A stretch of DNA of 64,000 nucleotides from contig NC_092580.1 of assembly GCF_037975245.1 (NCBI RefSeq), positions 28,673,501 to 28,737,500 of the forward strand. The letters run 5' to 3'. This document shows, piece after piece, positions 42,115-53,169 of the stretch. The notes under the pieces were generated by a model that made no database searches, was not told where the DNA came from, and saw only the letters and a program-made list of their open reading frames with translations. Position 1 is the stretch's first letter; every line of letters starts with the position of its first letter. The position numbers were made by a program, and so were the translations under genes. Source of the DNA: Apostichopus japonicus. Taxonomy: Eukaryota; Echinodermata; Holothuroidea; Aspidochirotida; Stichopodidae.

Positions 42115-43445
42115 TGGTGTTTTACTCACCAAACCTAAACACATCTCCATACATCCTACTGGTGCTCTATTCACCAAACCTACACATCTCTGTACGTCCT
42201 AATGGTGTTCTATTCACCAAACCTACACATCTCCGTAGGTCCTACTGGTGTTCTATTCACCAAACCTATACCTAAGTATTCAAATTCATATGTGGCCTTA
42301 AGCAGTACTGTAATAAAGCAATATTACAGAATTTTGTAACCTTTTCTCACATTACATATTATTTTTGGATAGCCGCTAGGCGAATGTGTCGCATTGCCAC
42401 TTGCTTACTTTTTGTGGGTGACACCTATACATCTCTGTATGTCCTACTGGTGTTCTATTTCACTAAACCAACACATCCTACTGGTGTTCTACTCACCAAA
42501 CCTACACATCTCCATACATCCTAATGGTGTTCTAATTCACCAAACCTAGATACATCTTGGTACCTCCTAATGGTGTTCTATCCACCAAACCTATACATCT
42601 CTGTACGTCCTACTGGTGTTCTATTTCACTAAACCAACACATCCTACTGGTGTCCTACTGGTGTTCTACTCACCAAACCTACACATCTCCATACATCCTA
42701 CTGGTGTTCTATTCACCAAACCTACACATCTCCGTACATCCTACTGGTGTTCTATTCACCAAACCCACACATCTCGGTAAATCCCAATGGTGTTATATTC
42801 ACCAAACCTACACATCTCCATACATCCTACTGGTGTTCTATTCACCAAACCTACATATCTCCGTACATCCTACTGGTGTTCTATTCACCAAACCTACATA
42901 TCTCCGTACATCCTACTGGTGTTCTATTCACCAAACCCACACATCTCGGTAAATCCCAATGGTGTTATATTCACCAAACCTACACATCTGTGTACAGTAC
43001 GTCCTAATGGTGTTCTATTTACCAAACCTTCACATCTCAGTACATCATAAGTATATACTGGTGTTCTATTCACCAAACCTACACATTTCCGTACATCCCT
43101 ATGGTGTTATATTCACCAAACCTACACATCTCTCTAAGTCCTACTGGTGTTCTATCCACCAAACCTACAAATCTCTGTACGTCCCAATGGTGTTCTATTC
43201 ATCAAACCTATACATCTTCGTAGGTCCTACTGGTGTTCTATTCACCAAACCTATACATCGCCGTACGTCCTAATTGTGTTCTATTCACCAAACCTACACA
43301 TCTCTGTACGTCCCAATGGTGTTCTATTCATCAAACCTATACATCTCCGTAGGTCCTACTGGTGTTCTATTCATCAAACCTATACATCTCCGTACGTCCT
43401 TATGGTGTTCTATTCACCAAATCTCCATACGTCCTACATAGACAC
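42115..43445. repeat. 43-bp minisatellite, about 27 copies
   Basis: The unit TCCTACTGGTGTTCTATTCA / CCAAACCTACACATCTCCGT / ACA repeats at a strict 43-bp period with point variants. Because 43 is 1 modulo 3, each strand frame reads a 43-residue repeat, which produces several overlapping spurious open frames. The array is interrupted by an unrelated 153-bp sequence at 42271-42423. Confidence 0.96.
42271..42423. mobile_element. 153-bp insertion in the minisatellite with 6-bp direct flanks
   Basis: Unrelated sequence stands between two CCTATA copies (42265-42270 and 42424-42429), each of which belongs to a repeat unit. This looks like an insertion with a 6-bp target duplication. No inverted ends were recognised. 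Confidence 0.5.
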
Positions 43446-44034
43446 TTACTGGTCATAGCTGTTTTGCTATCTTTTTTCTGACAACTAAAATTTGCCATTG
43501 AGACCACCAGAATGTAAGGCCTGGTTGCCTATGGGACAACCAGAAAAAAAATCCTTAACAGGAACTCTGTTCAATGATAACTCACTATCAGTTATTTATC
43601 AATTGGTGCCATCCAAATCTACCGTCCGGATAACATTTAGAAGAAAACGAAATCCAAATGAAATCCAATATAATATTGTCTTTTTTTCCTCATATTTTTC
43701 TCGTTGATAAATTTGATGAGTTCTATGAATATTAATAAGCTTTTTCTATATCAATTCAAATCAATGATAGGATGGACCACGTATTTTGTTTTGTTTTCAT
43801 TTGAGGAAAAGCCAGGAAGGTCGTCTGCAGAGTAGGGCAGACAGTCACTTCTCTGCAGAATCAATTTGTGAAGCAAGCAGCCGAGCATGTTGCTGCTTAA
43901 GAAAACTGCCATTGGTGTTCAAGCAAACCACTAGAGAACATTTCATATTAACAAAAATATGTCATTTTATAATTCGTTATGAATTTATCCACAATAATTT
44001 GCATTAATCAAGTGTTAAAAGTAAAAAAGTAAAA
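43446..44034. other. Intronic, no feature seen
   Basis: No gene or element was recognised. Two open frames of about 70 codons show no family feature. Confidence 0.5.
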
Positions 44035-44085
44035 AGACAAAAATAAATAAATAAATTTATAAATAAACAAATACATAAATAAAAA

Positions 44086-44125
<40 letters not shown>

Positions 44126-44215
44126 AAATTAAATAAATAAATACAAAATAAGTTATGAAATAAATGAATGAATGAATGAAAAATGAATGAATGAATAAAT
44201 AAATAAATGAATAAT
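44035..44215. repeat. AAAT and GAAT tetranucleotide tract
   Basis: (AAAT)n with AAATT interruptions, grading into (GAAT)n from 44165. Confidence 0.97.
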
Positions 44216-46615
44216 ATACAATGTTTGAACATTTACATAACATGTAAATAAAACTTACCTGTCTCAACACAATGACTGTGCACACATGGTAAACTTATAA
44301 AACTGAGCCTAAATGAATGAGTGACCACTTGAAGTTTACAGAACTTCTCATGACACTGGTCCTTGTCAGCTTAACTACTGTGTATCTGTATACTGTACTG
44401 GGCAGTGTGGAGTGTGCATTGGATGTGTGCAAAGTTTATGAGACAACATCAATTTGGTCTAGAATTGGTCAATTGTATTAAAAGGGACCCTTAATTTAGT
44501 CAACAAAAGTACAAACCTCCCGATTCAATGAGGGCTACAGTGAAAGGATAGAAAGATCAGGGGGATGGGAGAAGGGGGGGGGAGAGGGGGGTGGCATCTA
44601 CCTCCTCTGTTAGATAATGTAGATACCAAGCTGTTACCTTATTGAGTTGTAACCATACTTTTGTATGCTTTGGACCAAAGTCTCAATATCAACATATTCT
44701 AGTCTTCTGTCATATTTGCATACAAATTTTGTCTAGATTTGCTACAATTGAAAGAATTACATATATTCATTCTTATCAATGTTTGGAAAAGGAAAACACC
44801 GGGAAGGGAGGAGGAAGGGGGGGGGAAGTGGAGTGTGAGAGCCAGATCGCAGATCTGCTTATAATGACTGTACTGCTAGTAGAGTTACCATGGCTACCTA
44901 CGCTATTCACATGTATTTTGTCATGTCAAGAAACCAGACAGACACAGACTACTGTCTATGTAGACCTGTTTCATTAAATATATCGTAGGGGCCACTAGTT
45001 ACCAAATTTATTGGTTCATAGCAGTATGGATGACACTTTTTAACTGATGATGCAATTTTATGAAGTCAGCTGGTCGTGCATGAAAATTCAGAGAAATGAT
45101 GCTGTGTATTGCTCACCAGACATATGCCATATAATCTTCATATACTGGTTTTATAACAGCAGTGCTAATTGTAAGTAAAGGTTAGCAATGTTTGCTAAAC
45201 GTAATACATAATTATAATAATAAATTACATTTATATAGCGCTAAATACAGAGTTTCAAAGCGCTTTACAAAGTAGGAATGATGACACAAAGGAAACCAAG
45301 GAAAAAAAAGAAACTAGGAATCAAACACAAATGTTTTAAGTTGTCGAGCTTGGAAATACAAAGGGAGGGAGAGTCAAGAATAAACCCACTCCCTCGTTTG
45401 AGATAGTCTCGAGTCAGTAATGCATAGAAAGTCTTGTCTTCTAAAGTAACTACATGGTGTCCCTAGCTCTCCAAAGGAACTCTCTAAACATGTGCTTTCT
45501 TGTTAGAATTTTAAGCTTTGAAATTACATAGAAGTGTGTCCATTTACCTTAATAAGCAGATCGTACTTGCCTGGTTAGAAAGTGCAAGAGATATGAATCA
45601 CGGTACAATATAATCAAGTTCCTGTTCTCAGTATTTTAATTTCTTTTTGTTTGTGTGTGACCATGTGTCACATGCATTTTGAAATCGAACAGGGAATCAG
45701 TCAGCTTCAAGAGTTAAGTTAACCAGCACACACACACAACAAAGACAGTGTGAAATCGATATTCAAAATGAAATGCATTATGTGGACATGCCAATGACAA
45801 GGGAGAGAAGTTAAAAATTGGAAAAATTTTGTGGAGACATGAGCTTGTGTTTCTATATAAGTACTGCAAGTATGAAAGCCACTGAAATACATTTATTTAC
45901 TAATACATTTCCTACAATAAGAAAGTACTGAACCCATAGAGTTGCAGATCCCATCTCCATGACTGAAACAGTATGTCATCACCTAAGAGTTAAATCATCA
46001 TACACCCACCAAGTTTGAAGTATATATATACAGTACATGAACTAATCTTCAGTTTCACTTTAATCATTCAAATTAGATTTTGCAACATACCTGTTAGAAC
46101 CTTTGAGATTAATTTCTTAAGTGGGTATAACACTTTCAGCCATTATGTTGCTTTGGCATCATGTATGTATAATACCAGAAAGAACAGTGTCTAACTTTTA
46201 GGGCACTTGACCTCTGACCGACTGATTTCATCCCTCATGGGAGTTCAACAGCCCAGCACACCCTTGAAAATATGCACAATGTATACAAGTTTGAAGACAT
46301 CAGGTATCAGATGCAACACATAAATCTGCAAAACTGTGACCAAGTTTGACCTTTGGCTTCCATTGACCGTTTGACGTTTGACACATTTCATGTTCATTAA
46401 TGTGGGTCAAAATTTTTATTGAAATTCTGACTACCCACATGGGAGTAATGGTTTGGGTCCTTTTATCATTTGGCATGCTGGTAACAGCCACAAACTTAGT
46501 TTTCATCATTCTGTTACAGATGGATGGGAAATGATAAATGTGCATAATAAAGGGGGATATGTATGCTTAGATACTGAAACAAAAAGTGACTTCTCCAGTT
46601 CTAACATAAACTCAC
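44216..46615. other. Intronic; one small dispersed hairpin element
   Basis: Two G-rich tracts (44560-44594, 44806-44826) precede TTACATTTATATAGCGCTAA and AAAGCGCTTTACAAAGTAGG at 45223-45273. AGCGCT and AAGCGCTTT can pair, and this ATTTATATAGCGC/AAGCGCTTTACA arrangement is familiar from short dispersed elements in many marine animals (from memory). The rest is unremarkable. Confidence 0.5.
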
Positions 46616-47296
46616 CTGCTTACGAGGATCCTCTTCTCCTCTATATATAGCATCAAATTTAGCCATCCATGAACTTAGAACCGTTTCCTTGCTAAGACCA
46701 TCTATCTCTGGAAGGCTGCGAACTCTTTTCTCCACGTTACTCTTGAATACTTCCCTGAAATCTGTCGATGAGCAGCCCCCACTGAGGACCATCTTAAGGA
46801 CACGGTCGCTTTTAAGGAAAACTTCGTAGTAGCTCTGGACCGCATTGCAGAATGCCTCGTCCGCTACTATTTGAGTTTCTCCGTTGATGAAGGCTTGAAA
46901 ACGTTCCTTGATAGTTTGCAGTTGCTGTTTGACTACTTTCGTTTGCCTGCGAGCCATGTCGGTAGGCTGCTTGGCATTAAATGGATAGGCAATGCATCTC
47001 ATGACAAAAACATATAACTGCAATCTCTTCTTGTGGTCTTCTTCCTCCTTTTCCAGCCTCTCTGCCTCCTCTCGTTCTTTCTCGCTGATGAGGGAAGGAC
47101 TCGGACTAGCTGGGCGGGCACTGGCTATGGAAGCACGATGAACTGACCCGCTGCCACTTAGAGGGACACTTGTTTGAAGACTGTCATTGCTGGACCCCGG
47201 TCCACCTGCCTGGCTCGGGACAGACAGGCTGTCAGAGTTTTCTTCCCAGGTATCATTCTCCGATGAGCTCTCCTCGGATGACGATGGATCCAACAT
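46616..47296 (-). CDS. CADPS: CADPS (calcium-dependent secretion activator) first coding exon, residues 1-227
   Basis: CADPS/CAPS primes dense-core (and some synaptic) vesicles for Ca2+-triggered fusion, acting at the plasma membrane with SNAREs and PI(4,5)P2. The exon reads from ATG at 47294-47296, with A at -3. It opens with MLDPSSSEE, as I recall vertebrate CADPS does. Residues 1-70 are acidic and Ser/Pro-rich, of low complexity. Residues 71-93 form a Glu/Lys-rich helix. From residue 94 the conserved block runs through [16 protein letters not shown], a TQIVADEAF segment and the very conserved [18 protein letters not shown], ending at EEDPRKQ. The exon ends in CAG followed by a GTGAGT donor at 46615-46610, phase 0. 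The C2, PH, MUN and C-terminal regions would lie off the left edge. CADPS versus CADPS2 cannot be told apart; invertebrates usually have one gene (Unc-31/CAPS). The frame is intact and I see no lesion. Confidence 0.96.
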
Positions 47297-47330
47297 TTTA
47301 AATGTCTCAAATTCTGAAATCAGAATGGAA
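47297..47330 (-). promoter_or_regulatory. Leader next to CADPS ATG with candidate 3' splice site
   Basis: Read on the minus strand, TTCCATTCTGATTTCAG ends 17 bases before the ATG (the AG is the complement of 47315-47314). It has the pyrimidine content of a real acceptor. If used, the translated exon would start at 47313 and the promoter and a non-coding first exon would lie further right. No TATA box or initiator was recognised immediately upstream, which fits this idea. The alternative is a chance acceptor inside an unspliced leader. Confidence 0.4.
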
Positions 47331-47861
47331 AATCACGTCACGGAGAAAAAGTTGGTACTGCGACAGGCCGAGACAGAAAAAAAACAATGCTACAGAATAA
47401 TATCACATTTTAATCTTTCTCACCATATTCTATCTGGTTAGAAATTACACAAAATCTTACATAATGCAAACCAGTCTCTTTCTTGCACCATGATTGAACA
47501 CTTGTAGTTGCTAGTCTGGTTACTTTACTAAAACGTTATCATTCATGTTGTCCTTAAATACATTTATCACACAGTACAGGACATGCCTTTAAGACAACTT
47601 TTAATGACCTATCTTTATTTATTCTTTAACAAGCATTTTAAAAATCTGTCAATGTTTAGTGTGCTAAGATGCTCACATGATATTGAAAACAGAAGAACAT
47701 GAAATATTACATGTATGGTAAATCTTATGCAAGAGTTCAAAGTTCATTCACCAAGAAAGATGAATGGAACAAAGTGTCTCTGGAAGACATCTTGCTTAAA
47801 AGATTGAATAAAATGTTAACATATGGAAGAGATCACCATGATGTAGGCGAAGTCTATGCCG

Positions 47862-48606
47862 TAGGGATGCACCGGATATCCGGTCCGGCCGGACTATCCG
47901 GCCGGATAGTGAGGAATTATCCGGTTCCGGTTCCGGTTCCGGCCGGATATTTTTCAAAATCCAGCCGGATCTTTTTCAAAATCTGGCCTGAATTATTCCT
48001 TAAAAAGGTATTGGTATTATCTTTAATCAATGTAAACTATTTCCAAAAATTAATAAAACATTCAAAGTAAGGAAAAAATTAGGTTTAACATGTTCAATTT
48101 AATTTTCTCAATGGTCTGACCCACTGTTTCTAAAGATCAATCAAAGTAATACAACTACTGTAATAATATGAAGCTATATACAACAAAAATATACAGTTTG
48201 CAGTGAAATCATTTCTTGCAGCCTTCATCAGTTTAATATTGTGCAGTTAAAATACACCATTCATATACTTATCAGTCAAAATACTGTTCCATTGAATCTT
48301 TACTTTCCCATTATTGTTGGCATTCATGTTTTCTCTGAATATTTATGTGTGAAACAATCTCTTATATGGTTAAATACGTCTGAATTTTTTTAAATTCCAC
48401 AAAAACCACCTTCTTTATAATATGCGTATACTGTACCTCACCTAAGATTTGCTCCTTGTTTCATACTTCTACTTCTTATTAATGATTTTCTTTTGTGTAA
48501 TGAAAAAATCCGGTTCCGGCCAGATTTTATCCGGCCGGATTTCATGTACTATCCGGCAAAATCCGGTTCCGGCCGGATCCAAAAATTTGGATCCGGTGCA
48601 TCCCTA
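47862..48606. mobile_element. Terminal-inverted-repeat element (hAT-type ends), 745 bp
   Basis: Left end TAGGGATGCACCGGATATCC, right end GGATCCGGTGCATCCCTA. Inverted over about 18 bases with an ATATCC/GGATCC difference. Both subterminal regions are packed with TCCGGTTCCGGCCGGAT words in both orientations, as hAT transposase-binding repeats often are. The centre is AT-rich and non-coding. Flanks CTATGCCG and GAAGAGAA do not match, so a target duplication is not visible. Confidence 0.85.
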
Positions 48607-49369
48607 GAAGAGAACTTGCAAAATTGTCAATTTTGTCTTAGTTAATACTTTGTACATTTATCATAAATGGTTTTCTTGCTTGGTAGATAATAATGTTGCC
48701 AACTACAAACAACATAGTTTTTTTGGTTCTTCAACCAATATTGATGAAACTTGTTTATTAAAGTAAAGGTGCTACAACTCATGTGCAAATGGCCTGGGCT
48801 GCCTTTGGATTAGAGATATGCACTAGCCTATCATATGCAATCTTAAAATTAGATGTATATATCCCTTAAAATGTAGCATTGACTAGATTAAGTTACAGTA
48901 CCCATGATGTAGGCTAAGTCTATGGCCTGTAACTTTAGGTGTGCACACAAAAAGGCAGTCTAAGTTAGGCTTACACTGTAGTTCTAATGCCTCAACGATT
49001 TATTCTTAGCCTAGTCTTATGTAGTCTCTTTTCCCACATTGGTGTTGCTTTAGAGTACAGCAAAATACATGAAAGAGAAGCATTTTCATTTTGAACGCAG
49101 GCTTAAAAATCTTTACGCTAGGCCAAAGCCCAATGGGAGTGTTCTTGCTTCGATGGCAACTATGGCTAAGATGCCAAGGGAATCCTTTTAAGTCTTGTCA
49201 TAATGTGCAGTAGCCTGTTGAAATATTTGAAGTCCAATTGGAGACTCCTTTGTCAATTTGTTGGCTACGATGCAAAGGGAATTGTATTAGGTGTTGTCTC
49301 ACCAAAATAGTTTAAGTTTGGAGGGGTCACCAAGCTTAGTGGCTCTGCTGGCTATGATGCCAAGTGAAG

Positions 49370-49725
49370 TTTAAAGTTGAAGGTTTACAGTCTTGTTCAA
49401 GGGCAAGGCCCTCTCACACGACATTACAACTTGACCCTGGTCATTGGCAACTTGTCACACCCACACACCAAAGTGTTCACAATTCAATCAATCTCTCCTG
49501 GGGCACCACAGTGCACCACATTCACCTGTCCCCTGGGGGACTTCCCATAGGTTGCCGCCACAAACCCACGCAAACAACCATATTTACAAGTTACCTCCCA
49601 AGTCCCTGGGTGAAGAGAGGCAATGGAGATAAAGTGCCTTGCCCAACGCACTGACCTGGCCAGGACTTGAACCTGCAATCCTCAGATCACAAGTCCTATG
49701 TCTTAACCACTTGACCATAATTGGT
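49370..49725 (-). mobile_element. tRNA-derived SINE, read on the minus strand
   Basis: Minus strand: an A-box-like TGGTCAAGTGGTTAAGA (complement of 49701-49717) and a B box GGTTCAAGTCC (complement of 49663-49673) at a tRNA-like spacing. This is the head of a Pol III SINE. A body of about 280 bp follows leftwards with CTTGGGAGGTAACTTG, CAACCTATGGGAAG and CCAGGGTCAAGTTG. Exact ends and target duplication were not resolved. It is not a functional tRNA: no clean acceptor stem was found. Confidence 0.75.
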
Positions 49726-51144
49726 TGAATACATCTGAAGTTTGAAGGGAGTCAGGGTATCTATAGCTGCATAGTGTGTTGACAATATAGACTCTTGTGC
49801 AGCCAGCTATGAAATATGAGCTGAATACTATTTGCAATATATACATTCTGCAATTTTGTCGGTATATGATATGCTAGTACTGACAAGACCTACTATTTAG
49901 ACATTAAGAAACAGGATCCGAATCCTGCAATTAGCTGACTTCAGGGGTACAGTTGCATGTTGTGTTCTAATATGGTAACAAGTTGGCAATCAACAATAGC
50001 CTATAGCCTAGTAACGTTAATGTTAGGCTTGGCTAAAGTTGACATCTTGATAATGTACAAATAATGAATGATTAAGGCCTAGCCCTTACTGAGATTAGGG
50101 TAGTCTAAGCTTCTATCTTAAAATATCACTTACAAATATGTAAAACAACATTGAAACTGCATACAAATGAAACTTCCTGCAACCAACCTGGCTACGATCA
50201 CAAATTAATTCCAGTTACTTCCAAGTCACGTAACGATATCTCTCTAGCTCCCGTTTGCGTACATGTAAATGCAATGCATGCGGACGATTTCTTGAATCAA
50301 CACAGCCAGTACACAGTGCAGAATCCAATGGAGCAAAGTGTTTCGTTATCACTTGTATTAACGTTAGACGTCATCGACATAATCATTATGGTTTTACCAA
50401 AACGGGAAGGTTTAAACATTAAAAAGAAAACATAAAATGCAGACAAGTGAAAATGGATGATGCACTATTTACCGAGTTACTGCTTTGTTGTTCATAATAT
50501 GGTCCATATAACTGTTCCTCGTATCGCAGATCAAACATTACCGACAATCCTTGTTTTGCAGACAGGGAAGATTTAATATTTTTAGATGGCACTATTTATG
50601 TTTAGTTCATTTAAAATTTCCCGCGGTTCTAAAAGAGCGTTTTAATCTCGTAAGTTCTTCAAACATTTAGGAAGTGGGACTATATGTAGGAGAACTGGGG
50701 GGACGGGAACACACTTGACTGTTGGAGGCTCATTTTCCATTCATTGGCTAAATTACAAATAAAATGTATCATAAATGATGAAGACAAATGTCAAGTAATT
50801 ACTGAAGGCGTCGATTATGCTATGTGCACTGAACGTGTGGCTTTTGTGAAGTACGAAAGCTACGTCACTTTCAAAATTGTACGCCACACTATTGCATTAC
50901 TGAGAACACACCCATGGATACATAAATAGTAGAAATGGGACGAAAGGGGTGTGGGAGGGTAAAAATACGTCTCTATGCTCGGTTGCATTAATCATACTCA
51001 GTTCTTAAGAAACTGCTCATGATGTAAAAATATTTCAGTTAGCGTGAGTTCCATCAATGTAAAAAATGAAGTAAATTTGGATATCGGTCACTGAGACTGT
51101 TTAATTAATTCTTGACTCTGAATGTAAAGAAAGAGGATTGAGAT
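49726..51144. other. Intergenic, CADPS upstream region
   Basis: No exon recognised. A non-coding CADPS first exon and promoter may lie here or further right if the acceptor at 47314-47315 is used. A half CRE (GACGTCAT) occurs at about 50367. Confidence 0.4.
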
Positions 51145-51195
51145 CAGTGGCGTCGCCAGACGTTTCAACCTGGGAGGGGGAGGGGGGCACAACAC
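51145..51195. mobile_element. hAT-like terminus
   Basis: CAGTGGCGTCGCCAGACGTT followed by a G-rich stretch. The CAGTGGCG start matches the nested element at 14533. The partner end was not found within 1.5 kb, so this may be a fragment. Confidence 0.5.
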
Positions 51196-51563
51196 TTACT
51201 TATTAATGATTAAAAGACTGGATCTGTCGACGGGTCGGACGCATTGTGTAAAATAATAAGTTTACATGACATCAATGAATGTAATGATTCATATAAATAA
51301 CAACAGCTTTTATGTAGCATACGCACTTTCAATTAACGGAGGGGGTAAGTCTACAACTGCATTGTAAGCTTGTAGATATTGAAGGGAAGCTGCTCCCTTA
51401 AAAGGATTGTCTGGTGGCCCAAAGAAGTTACCTTAAAAAATGATATATAATTTTCCAAACATGTTGTCAAAGTAAGAGAACGCAAATGTTGCGTTTGACA
51501 GAGAAACGATTTTTTAATCGTTAAGGATAGACATTTCAAATATGATTTGAACAGTACAGAACG

Positions 51564-51571
51564 TGACGTCA
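51564..51571. promoter_or_regulatory. Consensus cAMP response element
   Basis: Perfect palindrome TGACGTCA, followed by GCTATGCTAATGCAG. CREB-type sites are common in neuroendocrine promoters, so it is a candidate for the CADPS control region 4.3 kb upstream of the ATG. It is one 8-mer only and could be chance. Confidence 0.3.
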
Positions 51572-51871
51572 GCTATGCTAATGCAGATTGCGACATAATT
51601 CACCCTCCGTACAGTACCTCTACGGTAATCACAGAGACAGGAGACTAGTAAAGCATTGAAAATGATCCGCAAACAACGGGGTGCGACCCCAAAGTAAGAA
51701 AATGTTGCATTTAGACGTTGGCAAATTTATCTGCATTATTCGGAGCTTGCCGCTATTAATCGGTGAAGTTTTTTCTCTTTAACGACACTTAATAGTCCAA
51801 TTGGCTAGGTTAAATGCATTTTGAGAGATGGTGGAACGTGGCCATGACTTCATGGAAGATCCTGGGTCGTC

Positions 51872-52020
51872 AGGGGCGGATCCAGGATTATAAAAAAGGA
51901 GCGGTATCGTTAAAGCCGATTTTCGAGTACGGGTGTGTGGTGGTCCTCGCCCAGAATAAATTTTAAACCTGAAATGAATGAAGCATTCTGAGGCATATTT
52001 AGGCTATCATTTAGATATAC
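51872..52020. mobile_element. hAT-like fragment related to 17765-18020
   Basis: Starts CAGGGGCGGATCCAGGATTA, a common hAT-MITE terminus, and includes TTCTGAGGCATATTTAGGCT at 51989-52008, shared exactly with the region near 17900. The right end was not found. Confidence 0.55.
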
Positions 52021-52358
52021 AGGAGCTAATTACTAGTACTTTTATTATTTGTGTCTAGTGATGAAAAGCGAGCGGGCGAAATCGCTTCCATATGGAAATG
52101 TCTTGCCTGAAAACGCGAATATGCTAAAGTCTCGAGCAAATAACCGCAGTAGGCTACCGCAAAGCGTTTTCTTGAGCACTTCCTGTTGAACACTACCAAA
52201 TGTGTTCAAAAATTTCAAATTAATTATGTATATCTGACTACCAATTTAGTTGAATCCATACCAGCATGATTAAATCTCTTGTAGCAAATTATTACATTCC
52301 AAGACGTGACTAAGAGAGAAGACTTATTGACTTGTACAAATTACGGGCCGTTCTTTGA

Positions 52359-52577
52359 TTGAATTACGGCGAGCTATTTACTGATTATAGTGTTGATGAA
52401 TTACCCGGCCGTTTGACGTTTGAAGAAAGAATAAAACACATCGAGATATGTCGAAGTTTGTTTGATTACGGGCCTAACGTTTTCTTCGTTTTAACAGAAA
52501 AACATAACGGTCGAAAAGCACGGTGGGTTATGTTACATTTTTTGTCGCGAGAAAGTAATCATTCCAAAGGAGTGTAG
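52359..52577 (+). CDS. Unassigned 72-codon open frame in CpG-richer DNA
   Basis: Encodes a plausible-looking soluble composition (LPGRLTFEERIKHIEICRSL, then HNGRKARWVMLHFLSRES). It lies in a segment with visibly more CpG than the surrounding DNA. No family is recognised, no start context stands out, and no splice partner was identified. It is listed because it does not look like the low-complexity open frames elsewhere in the window. Confidence 0.2.
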   Translation: MNYGELFTDYSVDELPGRLTFEERIKHIEICRSLFDYGPNVFFVLTEKHNGRKARWVMLHFLSRESNHSKGV

Positions 52578-52640
52578 GAATTAAACTGCTTAAAACTCTG
52601 TGAAATGGATTGTTCACAGATTTGAAGTAACCGTGAACAT

Positions 52641-52810
52641 TGCCCGTATTAATTATATTTAATGCCCGTATTAATTATATTTAATGCCCGTATTAATTAT
52701 ATATAATGCCCGTATTAATTCCATTATATACCCTTCATATGAAACTGCATGGTGATTGGCTGAGAATTAATGCCGGCATTAAAAAGAATTAATACCGGTA
52801 ATAAATTTAA
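52641..52810. repeat. 22-bp tandem repeat plus inverted partners
   Basis: TGCCCGTATTAATTATATTT starts at 52641, 52663, 52685 and 52707 (22-bp period). Downstream, AATTAATGCCGGCATTAA and AATTAATACCGGTAATAA carry the same words as palindromes, suggesting the end of an inverted-repeat element. Confidence 0.85.
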
Positions 52811-53169
52811 TTCTTATGGACATTAAATCAGCAATTATTTCCCGTATGGCCCACCATATACGTGAGTGCTCTACTGCTTAAGATGGAAACGAAGTGGTTG
52901 TGGCATATATGTGGACATGCTCTTTTCCACAGATGGGAGAGTTTGAAAGAATAACATCAAGAGTTTGTACATCAGAACATACATCAAGAAAACATGTACG
53001 ACATAACACTTTACTTGTGTAACTTATTGCATCTTTTTAGGAAATTAAAATGCAAACTGAATATGCGAATTTTACTGATTGAAGTTTCGAACTATATAAG
53101 CTACGTCATCGCCAAAGTGCGTTGGCTCCACAGTGTTTTTGTTTTGGTATGACGTATGCGGATCGAAAG

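Larger units (their letters stand above)
9366..46615 (-). other. CADPS: CADPS intron 1, 37,250 bp, complete
   Basis: Bounded by the GTGAGT donor (46615-46610) and the CTACAG acceptor just upstream of 9365. It separates two phase-0 exons, and no conserved coding segment was recognised inside it. It holds three large minisatellites, one nested hAT-like pair, several R1 copies and AT, AAAT and GAT microsatellites, each listed separately. Confidence 0.9.

Noticed and set aside
42557-43458. Overlapping open frames of 86-131 codons
   Set aside because: All are readings of the 43-bp minisatellite in rotating frames; no start context, splice site or family match.
44004-44285. Hydrophobic 93-codon minus-strand open frame
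   Set aside because: Translation of the AAAT/GAAT microsatellite.
49647-49720. Functional tRNA gene
   Set aside because: A and B boxes are present but no paired acceptor stem or clean anticodon arm; the attached body of about 280 bp indicates a SINE.
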